A DNA stretch of 5,072 bases from Candidatus Scatomorpha stercoravium. GTDB lineage: Bacteria; Bacillota; Clostridia; Oscillospirales; Oscillospiraceae. The notes beneath the pieces were generated by a model. It was not told the origin of the DNA. It did not search any database and saw nothing but the letters and a program-made list of their open reading frames with translations. The stretch is taken from positions 1 through 5,072 of the forward strand of contig DVKN01000019.1 of the NCBI GenBank assembly GCA_018716005.1, written 5' to 3'. The number at the start of each line of letters is the position of its first letter. Position 1 is the stretch's first letter. Below, piece by piece: positions 1 through 4,121 of this stretch. Both the position numbers and the translations under genes were made by a program.

Positions 1-332
1 CCGACGAGGCGGCCGCCCTCCACGACGGGCAGGCGGCGCACCTGGCCGCGGCCCATGCGCTTCGCGGCGTCGGCGACCTCGGCGTCGGGCGAGGCGGTGT
101 AGACGCCGCGGGTCATGATATCGCCCACGCGCAGCTCGCGCGCGTCTGCGCCGGAGGCGACGCAGCGCACGGCGATGTCCCTGTCGGTTATCATGCCGGT
201 GAGCGCGCCGCCGCGCCCCGTGACGGGCAGCGCGCCCAGGTTGAGGCGCTTTAATAGCCGCGCGGCGGCTATGACGGGCTCGCGCTCGTCTATGGTGAAG
301 ACCTCGCCGCTCATTATCTCGGAAACCTTCAT
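1..332 (-). CDS. Twin CBS-domain protein, C-terminus beyond the left edge
   Basis: The visible 110 residues begin MKVSEIMSGEVFTIDE and contain two tandem CBS modules. The first spans about residues 5-60, with the typical ALPVTGRGGALTGMITDRDI core. The second spans about 70-110, with VGDIMTRGVYTASPDAEV followed by RRLPVVEGGRLVG, and is cut by the window edge. CBS pairs (Bateman modules) usually bind adenine nucleotides such as AMP or ATP and act as cytoplasmic sensors. Stand-alone two-CBS proteins of about 140 residues are common, and their targets are mostly unknown. The ATG is supported by an AGGAGGT site (345-339) six bases upstream. The gene lies 71 bases downstream of spoIIP on the same strand with no clear terminator between them, so co-transcription is possible. 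A fused extra domain past the edge cannot be excluded. Confidence 0.88.
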   Translation of the reverse strand, partial: MKVSEIMSGEVFTIDEREPVIAAARLLKRLNLGALPVTGRGGALTGMITDRDIAVRCVASGADARELRVGDIMTRGVYTASPDAEVADAAKRMGRGQVRRLPVVEGGRLV

Positions 333-338
333 GTCCTG

Positions 339-345
339 ACCTCCT
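339..345 (-). promoter_or_regulatory. Strong ribosome binding site of the CBS-domain gene
   Basis: On the minus strand the bases read AGGAGGT, a near-complete complement of the 16S rRNA 3' end, six bases before the ATG at 332. It fixes the start of the CBS-domain gene. Confidence 0.85.
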
Positions 346-403
346 GTGCCTTTACCGGGATTCTTGACAGGAAGGCCGGGTTTTATACCGCGCGGGCGGG
401 GAG

Positions 404-1465
404 CTATCCCGCGAGCCTGAGCAGGGCGGGGGCGACGGCCTCGGCGTAGAGCTGCACGGCGGTCAGCGCCTCCTGGAGGCTGTTCCCGCTCGAGCCGACC
501 TCGAGGATGAACATCCCCGTGCTCAGGTGCTGGTTATAGCGCTCCTTCACGAGGGAAATGGGCCGCGCTAGCGTGGGGAAGCGCTCGTTGACCGCCTGCT
601 GCAAATAGAGCGCGAGGCGCAGGTTCTGCTCCCAGTTCGGGTGATAGAGCCCGCTCTCGCCCGTGCCGACGAGCATCATGAGCTGGCTGGAGGCGGCCCC
701 GTCGAGCTCGGCCACGGTCTTGTATACGACCTCGCCGTCGCCGAGGGCGTCGCGGTGAAGGTCTATGACGACCGCGATATCCGGATACTCGGCGAGATAG
801 GCCTCGACGGCCGCGCCGGAGCGGTTATACGACCCGGTGTAGCTGGGGTAGTCGTATATCTCGCGGTCGTGGACGACGCTGACGCCGCGCTCCGTCAGGG
901 CCTCGGCGAGCTCGTCGCCGACGCGGATGACGTTGAAGCTCTTATCCTCGGTGCGCCCCGCGTCCGACTCCTCGTATTTGTCCGCGCGCGTGGGCGTGTA
1001 GGCCTCGCTGCCGTGGGTGTGGACTATCAGCACCTGCGGGCCCTCGGCGGGGAGCGTGAGCGCGGGCCCCTCGGCGAGGAGCGCGCCTACATCTATATTA
1101 TAGCCGGTCGAATTCTTCACCGTCAGCCCGCCCGTTATGGTCGTCGGGATTATCTCCGCGCCGTTTTCGTCGTACTGCGCGCCCGGCTCCGCTTCCGGCG
1201 AGGGCTCCGGGGAGGGGGAAGCGCCCTCCTCGTCCGCGCCGGGGCCCTCCGCGCCCGGGCTCGCGTATATGGCGGGCTCGCCGGGCGTCTCCGCCGCGTC
1301 CGGGGCCCGGCCCAGCTCGAGGCTGAGGCTCGCCGTCACCATCCGCCCGGACTCGGCGAGCTCGTCTATCCAGCCCGTCAGCGCCGCGCCCGCCCCGAGC
1401 GCCGCGGCGCATTTCGCGCCCAGCAGCAGCGCCGCCGCGAGCGCCGCCTTGCGCCACCTGCCCAA
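404..1465 (-). CDS. spoIIP: Stage II sporulation protein P, peptidoglycan amidase/endopeptidase
   Basis: SpoIIP is made in the mother cell and, with SpoIID and SpoIIM, degrades septal peptidoglycan so the mother cell membrane can engulf the forespore. From the TTG start the protein has 353 residues: an N-terminal membrane segment (about 7-30), a Pro/Glu/Ser-rich linker (about 53-107), and the zinc-dependent SpoIIP domain (about 110-350). Likely metal or catalytic residues are H149/H151 and E154 in VLIVHTHGSEAYTP, H237 in VVIDLHRDAL, and E322 in GMFILEVGSSGNS. The ATG at 1486 gives seven more residues, but it lies next to a promoter -10 box and has no good ribosome site. The TTG at 1465 has AGGAGGTG at ideal spacing, so it is preferred. 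An ATG at 1600 in the same frame would overlap the divergent gene and is unlikely. The family is clear; the exact start is inference. Confidence 0.93.
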   Translation of the reverse strand: MGRWRKAALAAALLLGAKCAAALGAGAALTGWIDELAESGRMVTASLSLELGRAPDAAETPGEPAIYASPGAEGPGADEEGASPSPEPSPEAEPGAQYDENGAEIIPTTITGGLTVKNSTGYNIDVGALLAEGPALTLPAEGPQVLIVHTHGSEAYTPTRADKYEESDAGRTEDKSFNVIRVGDELAEALTERGVSVVHDREIYDYPSYTGSYNRSGAAVEAYLAEYPDIAVVIDLHRDALGDGEVVYKTVAELDGAASSQLMMLVGTGESGLYHPNWEQNLRLALYLQQAVNERFPTLARPISLVKERYNQHLSTGMFILEVGSSGNSLQEALTAVQLYAEAVAPALLRLAG

Positions 1466-1471
1466 GCCCCT

Positions 1472-1479
1472 CACCTCCT
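1472..1479 (-). promoter_or_regulatory. Ribosome binding site that favours a TTG start for spoIIP
   Basis: The minus strand reads AGGAGGTG, followed by six bases and then TTG at 1465-1463. Measured from AGGAGG the spacing is eight bases, which is ideal. The upstream ATG (1486-1484) lies before this site and cannot use it. Confidence 0.7.
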
Positions 1480-1486
1480 GAACCAT

Positions 1487-1516
1487 AATATATGCCCCGC
1501 CCCGCCCGGGAATGAC
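1487..1516 (-). promoter_or_regulatory. Candidate sigma-E-like promoter of spoIIP
   Basis: On the minus strand GTCATTCC (1516-1509) is followed by a 14-base spacer and CATATATT (1494-1487). Known sigma-E promoters have a -35 ending in ATATT and a -10 close to CATACAAT, and spoIIP is a sigma-E gene in Bacillus subtilis. The -10 match is fair and the -35 match partial. Transcription would start near 1480, just upstream of the AGGAGGTG site, leaving the ATG at 1486 outside the mRNA. Confidence 0.45.
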
Positions 1517-1545
1517 TTGCGCGGGTCGACGTAATGTGGTATATT
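1517..1545 (+). promoter_or_regulatory. Sigma-A type promoter of the TSCPD gene
   Basis: TTGCGC (1517-1522), a 17-base spacer and TATATT (1540-1545) are preceded by an extended -10 TG at 1537-1538. Transcription would start near 1552, giving a leader of about 48 bases. The boxes sit just beyond the spoIIP promoter, so this is a compact divergent control region. Confidence 0.65.
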
Positions 1546-1550
1546 TAGCC

Positions 1551-1569
1551 CGCGCCGGATGGAGGCGCG
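1551..1569 (+). other. 5'-end hairpin in the TSCPD leader
   Basis: CGCGCC (1551-1556) pairs perfectly with GGCGCG (1564-1569) around the loop GGATGGA. It would lie at the very 5' end of the mRNA from the promoter at 1517-1545, about 30 bases before the start codon. It may protect the transcript. The loop carries two GGA triplets, the core of CsrA sites, but no CsrA is visible here, so that reading is speculative. Confidence 0.4.
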
Positions 1570-1599
1570 AGAAATTTGTAACCGAAAGGAAGAGCCGCA

Positions 1600-1860
1600 A
1601 TGGAGTACGTTTACCGGCCCCGGGGCGTCTGCTCGCGCGAGATGCGGGTGGAGCTCGAAGACGGGATAATCCGCGCAGTGGAGGTCAAAGGGGGATGCAG
1701 CGGCAACCTGCAGGGCATTTCAAGACTGCTGGTGGGGATGAGCGCCGAGGAGGCCATAGCCAGGATGGAGGGCATCCGCTGCGGCTTCAAGCCCACGTCC
1801 TGCCCGGATCAGCTCTCCAGGGCGCTGCGCGAGGCCCTGGACAGGGAGGAAAATAGTTAA
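1600..1860 (+). CDS. Small 4-Cys TSCPD-domain protein (TIGR03905-like), function unknown
   Basis: An 86-residue soluble protein with the signature PTSCPDQL near its C-terminus. It matches the TSCPD family (the TIGR03905 type), whose name comes from this motif. Four cysteines at positions 11, 33, 61 and 68 sit in conserved-looking contexts (RGVCSRE, KGGCSGN, IRCGFK, TSCPD), which suggests a bound metal such as zinc. A related TSCPD domain occurs at the C-terminus of some ribonucleotide reductases; that is family knowledge and gives no function here. There is no signal peptide or membrane segment, so it should be cytoplasmic. The ATG is preceded by AAAGGA (1585-1590) nine bases upstream. The gene has its own promoter divergent from spoIIP, and no neighbour explains its job. 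It is full length for the family. Confidence 0.9.
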   Translation: MEYVYRPRGVCSREMRVELEDGIIRAVEVKGGCSGNLQGISRLLVGMSAEEAIARMEGIRCGFKPTSCPDQLSRALREALDREENS

Positions 1861-1890
1861 CATAACATCACAAAACGAGGCGAGTTATTA

Positions 1891-1925
1891 CAAGTTTCGA
1901 CGCAATTGTCACTCAAACTTGCGTC
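1891..1925. repeat. Two overlapping, mutually exclusive inverted repeats
   Basis: CAAGTTT (1891-1897) is the perfect complement of AAACTTG (1915-1921), and GACGCAA (1899-1905) of TTGCGTC (1919-1925). The two right arms share TTG at 1919-1921, so only one stem can form fully at a time. No T-run follows, so it does not look like a terminator. It could be a protein-binding site or a switching RNA element. Confidence 0.5.
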
Positions 1926-2011
1926 CTTGCAAAAAAATTTCGCCCCAAAACCCGCTCGGCACAAATTACCGGCATTCAGCACAACACAATATATAGTGTA
2001 AAATGTCGAAA

Positions 2012-2044
2012 AACCGCCCGACTAACCATATGATGTGGGCGGTT
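2012..2044. terminator. Terminator-like hairpin, better T-run on the minus strand
   Basis: AACCGCCC (2012-2019) pairs with GGGCGGTT (2037-2044) around a 17-base loop. Read on the plus strand it is followed only by GTTC; on the minus strand the stem runs into five T with more T-rich sequence beyond. On the plus strand it could weakly end the TSCPD transcript. As a minus-strand terminator it has no known gene to serve. The long loop lowers confidence. Confidence 0.4.
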
Positions 2045-2091
2045 GTTCAGAATACCAAAAAAATAAAACCTCAGTTTGTACATAATGTCGA

Positions 2092-2121
2092 TTGAATTCG
2101 ACTTGCATTTTTGACTATAAT
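2092..2121 (+). promoter_or_regulatory. Sigma-A type promoter of the SleB-like gene
   Basis: TTGAAT (2092-2097), an 18-base spacer and a perfect TATAAT (2116-2121). Transcription would start near 2128, giving a leader of about 63 bases. The -35 overlaps the first codon of a longer in-frame reading of the hydrolase, which argues against that upstream start. Confidence 0.65.
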
Positions 2122-2129
2122 TATTGCAA

Positions 2130-2168
2130 GGAGTTAACAAAGCTCCCTCCGCCGCAACAGGGCGGCGG
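2130..2168 (+). other. Two hairpins in the leader of the SleB-like gene
   Basis: GGAGTT (2130-2135) pairs with AGCTCC (2141-2146), with one G-U pair and loop AACAA. CCGCCGC (2149-2155) pairs perfectly with GCGGCGG (2162-2168), loop AACAGG. Both lie in the short leader, the second ending 12 bases before the ribosome site. No T-run follows, so they are not a terminator. They may stabilise the mRNA or affect ribosome access. Confidence 0.45.
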
Positions 2169-2190
2169 TGCGCATAAACTGAGGTGCAAT

Positions 2191-3117
2191 ATGATCAGGA
2201 AAGACAAGCTCCATATCGTGCTGCTGGTCGCGGTGCTGCTGCTTTGCATAGCGGCGAACGGCTCCGTGCCCACGTACGAGGCCGGACGTACGCTCTCTGA
2301 CCTGGCCGGCACCGCCGCTCTGGCGGACGGCCCGCCGGAGGCCGGCGCGGAGGAAGCGGAAATCACCGCCCCCGCCGCCGAGAGCGCCGCCCCGGAGGAG
2401 GGCGCGCTGGTGCCGCTGTACATAAACGGCGTCCTCCACTCGGAGTGCCTGGTGGTGGACGGCGTCGCGCGGATGAGCCTGGGCCGTTTCGCGACCCTGG
2501 CCGGGCTGAGCTACGACGGACAGGCCATAGGCGGCGTCACGCCCGAGCTGGGCGAGGGCGGCGAGTACGCCGTCGTGAACGGGCGCTGCTTTTACCTGCC
2601 CGGGGGCCTCTACGCCCTGGGCGGCGAGCTGCTGTGGCCCCTGCGCGAGATAGCGCGGATGTTCTCCTGCGCCGTCAGCTGGGACGAGGCCGGCAGCATC
2701 AACCTCGACCTCACGAACGTGGGCCTGCTCGCGAGCGGGGACGAGTATTACAATGAGACGGACGTCTACTGGCTCTCGCGCATAATCTACGCCGAGAGCG
2801 GCAACCAGAGCCTCGCCGGGCAGATTGGCGTGGGCAACGTCGTGCTCAACCGCGTGGCGGACCCCGCCTTCCCGGACAGCGTCTTCGGCGTGATTTTCGA
2901 CCGCAGCTGCGGCGTGCAGTTCTCCCCCGTGGAGACGGGCGCCATTTACTCGACGCCCGACGAGGAGGCCGTCGTCGCCGCGAAGCTGGCCCTCGAGGGC
3001 TGCAACACGGCGGGGGAGAGCCTCTACTTCGTGAACCCCGACATAGGCTCCGGCGGCTGGTTCGCGGCGACGCTGGACTATGTGACCACAATCGGCGACC
3101 ACGACTTCTACGCCTGA
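2191..3117 (+). CDS. SleB-like cell wall hydrolase with copper-amine-oxidase-N-like domain
   Basis: A 308-residue exported or membrane-anchored protein. Residues 7-23 form a hydrophobic signal or anchor after a basic MIRKDK start, and about 45-72 are a low-complexity Ala/Glu/Pro linker. About 74-178 resemble a copper amine oxidase N-terminal-like module, often found in Clostridia wall proteins (PLYINGVLH, WPLREIARMF, SINLDL). About 190-308 are the SleB/CwlJ hydrolase domain (Hydrolase_2), with WLSRIIYAESGNQSLAGQIG then VVLNRVADPAFPDSVFGVIF. E202 aligns with the catalytic glutamate of SleB lytic transglycosylases, which cleave cortex peptidoglycan during spore germination. The usual N-terminal peptidoglycan-binding domain of SleB is absent, so a vegetative wall role is also possible. 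The ATG is chosen for its GAGGTG site (2181-2186); a TTG at 2092 would add 33 unconvincing residues over the promoter. Confidence 0.88.
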   Translation: MIRKDKLHIVLLVAVLLLCIAANGSVPTYEAGRTLSDLAGTAALADGPPEAGAEEAEITAPAAESAAPEEGALVPLYINGVLHSECLVVDGVARMSLGRFATLAGLSYDGQAIGGVTPELGEGGEYAVVNGRCFYLPGGLYALGGELLWPLREIARMFSCAVSWDEAGSINLDLTNVGLLASGDEYYNETDVYWLSRIIYAESGNQSLAGQIGVGNVVLNRVADPAFPDSVFGVIFDRSCGVQFSPVETGAIYSTPDEEAVVAAKLALEGCNTAGESLYFVNPDIGSGGWFAATLDYVTTIGDHDFYA

Positions 3118-3146
3118 TTGCGCGGAGGGGAAAAGTGTGATACAAT
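3118..3146 (+). promoter_or_regulatory. Sigma-A type promoter of rsmG
   Basis: TTGCGC (3118-3123) begins at the base after the hydrolase stop codon. A 17-base spacer leads to TACAAT (3141-3146). Transcription would start near 3153, giving a leader of about 39 bases. The -35 hexamer is identical to that of the TSCPD gene. Confidence 0.6.
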
Positions 3147-3175
3147 GGGTGGCGCGCTTACCGCGCCACTCATTG
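3143..3175. repeat. 14-bp inverted repeat across the rsmG -10 box and start site
   Basis: Bases 3143-3156 pair with 3162-3175 around the loop CTTAC; all 14 pairs are Watson-Crick except one G-T at 3148/3170. The repeat includes CAAT of the -10 box and the expected start site. In read-through RNA from the hydrolase gene it would form a strong GC-rich hairpin, followed only by CTTTCC, so at best a weak terminator. In RNA starting near 3153 most of the left arm is missing. As DNA it could be an operator. Confidence 0.6.
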
Positions 3176-3181
3176 CTTTCC

Positions 3182-3187
3182 GGTGAT
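3182..3187 (+). promoter_or_regulatory. Ribosome binding site of rsmG
   Basis: GGTGAT matches the 3' half of the full AGGAGGTGAT consensus and lies four bases before ATG 3192, the correct register for that part of the site. It overlaps the alternative GTG start at 3183 and so argues for the ATG. Confidence 0.6.
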
Positions 3188-3191
3188 AACT

Positions 3192-3893
3192 ATGGAAGAA
3201 ATACTGCTCAGCGGCCTCGCGGAGCTGGGCCTCGAGCCGCCCGAGGGCGCGCTCGGGCGCTTCCGCGCCTATTACGAATACCTGACCGAGCGCAACGCCG
3301 TCATGGACCTCACCGCAATCACGGGCGAGGAGGAGACGGCGCGCTCGCACTTCCTCGACTGCTTCGCGCTGCTGCGCGCGGCGGATTTCGAAGGCAGGAG
3401 CTTTATCGATGTCGGCTCCGGCGCGGGCTTCCCCGGCCTGCCTGTGAAGATAATGTCGCCCACGACCCGCGTGACGCTGCTCGACAGCCAGCGCAAGCGC
3501 GCGGACTTCACGGCCGAGTGCATAGAGCGGCTGGGCCTCGAGGGCATAGAGAGCCTCTGCATGAGGGCGGAGGAGACGCCCCGCGAGATGCGCGAGCGCT
3601 ACGACATCGCCTCCTCGCGCGCCGTCGCGAAGCTCAACCTGCTCATGGAGCTGTGCCTGCCCTTCGTGCGCGCGGGCGGGGTCTTCCTCGCGATGAAGGG
3701 CCCCGGCTGCGAGGAGGAGGTCGCCGCGGCCGCCAACGCCGCCGGCCAGCTCGGCGCGCGCGTGCGCTCCGTGCTGCGCTACCGCGTCCCGGGGACGGAG
3801 GCCGAGCACAGCGTCGTCATAGTCGACAAGCTCAGCCCCACGCCGCCGCAGTTCCCCCGCCGCTGGGCGCGGATGGTAAAGAAGCCGCTGTGA
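3192..3893 (+). CDS. rsmG: 16S rRNA (guanine(527)-N7)-methyltransferase RsmG (GidB)
   Basis: RsmG uses S-adenosylmethionine to methylate N7 of G527 (E. coli numbering) in the 530 loop of 16S rRNA; loss of the enzyme gives low-level streptomycin resistance in several bacteria. The 233-residue length is normal. Family marks in order: RNAVMDLTAIT (35-45), HFLD (53-56), the SAM-binding loop FIDVGSGAGFPGLPVKI (71-87), the acidic end of the next strand VTLLDSQRKR (94-103), SSRAVAKL (141-148), the late strand GGVFLAMKGP (162-171), and the basic tail FPRRWARMVKKPL. The usual NLTAIT reads DLTAIT here. ATG 3192 is preferred because GGTGAT (3182-3187) sits at the right distance; a GTG at 3183 lies inside that site. 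The gene stands alone with its own promoter and terminator, not next to mnmG as in many Firmicutes. Confidence 0.95.
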   Translation: MEEILLSGLAELGLEPPEGALGRFRAYYEYLTERNAVMDLTAITGEEETARSHFLDCFALLRAADFEGRSFIDVGSGAGFPGLPVKIMSPTTRVTLLDSQRKRADFTAECIERLGLEGIESLCMRAEETPREMRERYDIASSRAVAKLNLLMELCLPFVRAGGVFLAMKGPGCEEEVAAAANAAGQLGARVRSVLRYRVPGTEAEHSVVIVDKLSPTPPQFPRRWARMVKKPL

Positions 3894-3938
3894 GCCGCCC
3901 CGCGCCGGGCGGGAGCTGTCTGACAATTTATTAACCAT

Positions 3939-3965
3939 AAAAGCCCGCGAAAACCGCGGGCTTTT
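3939..3965 (+). terminator. Intrinsic terminator after rsmG
   Basis: AAAAGCCCGCG (3939-3949) pairs perfectly with CGCGGGCTTTT (3955-3965) around the loop AAAAC, followed by GTTCTATT. It lies 45 bases after the rsmG stop. The A-run on the left arm means it could also act on the minus strand. A second GC hairpin (3895-3912) lies just after the stop codon but lacks a T-run. Confidence 0.9.
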
Positions 3966-3985
3966 GTTCTATTGTGAAAAAATAC

Positions 3986-4013
3986 TTGACGTGGCGAATT
4001 TTCTCTTTAAATT
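3986..4013 (+). promoter_or_regulatory. Candidate upstream promoter (P1) of xfp
   Basis: TTGACG (3986-3991), a 16-base spacer and TAAATT (4008-4013), directly after the rsmG terminator. The -35 is strong and the -10 moderate. RNA would start near 4020 and include the whole foldable leader at 4032-4080. Confidence 0.5.
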
Positions 4014-4024
4014 CCCGGCGGTTG

Positions 4025-4033
4025 TGATATACT
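4025..4033 (+). promoter_or_regulatory. Candidate downstream extended -10 promoter (P2) of xfp
   Basis: TGATATACT is an extended -10 (TG, one base, TATACT). No good -35 lies at the right distance; TTTAAA at 4006-4011 is the nearest. RNA would start near 4040 and lack the left arm of the leader stem. Confidence 0.5.
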
Positions 4034-4080
4034 GGGGTCAGGGATTACAGTCCTATAGATTATAGTAGAAGCAGACCCAG
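4032..4080 (+). other. Foldable leader upstream of xfp
   Basis: CTGGGGTC (4032-4039) can pair with GACCCAG (4074-4080) with one bulged G. Inside, CTATA (4053-4057) and TATAG (4061-4065) form a small hairpin with loop GAT. Only RNA from P1 would carry the outer stem. No known riboswitch class was recognised and no terminator follows before the gene. Confidence 0.35.
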
Positions 4081-4121
4081 CCGGGCCACGCCCGCAAAAA
4101 TGAAGGAGGAAGAGACGCAAG

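Larger units (their letters stand above)
2068..2185. repeat. 10-bp inverted repeat flanking a promoter; right arm holds the ribosome site
   Basis: ACCTCAGTTT (2068-2077) and AAACTGAGGT (2176-2185) are perfect inverted copies; as RNA the stem gains a G-U and a U-A pair to reach 12 pairs. The 98 bases between them contain the promoter at 2092-2121. The right arm includes GAGGT of the hydrolase ribosome binding site. As DNA this is the layout of a small invertible promoter; as RNA the left arm would mask the ribosome site. Neither is proven. Confidence 0.55.
1861..2190. other. AT-rich, repeat-rich non-coding region
   Basis: About 330 bases with no supported gene, visibly richer in A and T than either flank. 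From left to right it holds two overlapping inverted repeats (1891-1925), an A-run (1931-1937), a terminator-like hairpin (2012-2044), the left arm of a 10-bp inverted repeat (2068-2077), a good sigma-A promoter (2092-2121), a chain of short hairpins (2087-2168), and the right arm with the ribosome binding site of the next gene (2176-2185). No known riboswitch core, tRNA or insertion sequence was recognised. Confidence 0.7.

Noticed and set aside
364..389. Plus-strand TTGACA followed by TATACC between spoIIP and the CBS gene
   Set aside because: The spacer is only 14 bases, too short for a sigma-A promoter, and it would face into the antisense of spoIIP.
641..1534. Long open frame (297 codons) opposite spoIIP
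   Set aside because: Its translation is Arg/Ala/Gly-rich with no recognisable domain. It is a GC-bias shadow of a well-identified gene.
2003..2095. 30-codon open frame beginning MSKNRPTNHMM
   Set aside because: There is no ribosome binding site, and it runs through the hairpin at 2012-2044. Chance is the simplest reading, although a leader peptide cannot be excluded.
1855..2139. 8-bp direct repeat AGTTAACA (1855-1862, 2132-2139) as target duplication of a mobile insert
   Set aside because: The repeat is short and contains a 6-bp palindrome, so chance is likely. No terminal inverted repeats or transposase lie between the copies.
2092..2190. In-frame 33-residue N-terminal extension of the hydrolase from TTG 2092
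   Set aside because: It overlaps the promoter -35 and -10, has no ribosome site, and places hydrophilic sequence before an otherwise normal signal segment.
1861..2190. A ydaO-type (c-di-AMP) riboswitch upstream of the cell wall hydrolase
   Set aside because: This class often precedes wall hydrolases, but its conserved core is not visible here. A covariance search with the Rfam ydaO model would settle it.
2134..3102. Long minus-strand open frame (322 codons) opposite the hydrolase
   Set aside because: It is fully antisense to a gene with clear domains, has no family match I can recognise, and has biased composition.
3183..3191. GTG start for rsmG three codons upstream
   Set aside because: The GTG is part of the GGTGAT ribosome site that serves ATG 3192, and there is no separate site upstream of it.
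3108..3938. Minus-strand open frame (276 codons) opposite rsmG
   Set aside because: It is a composition shadow of rsmG and even reads through the rsmG promoter region.
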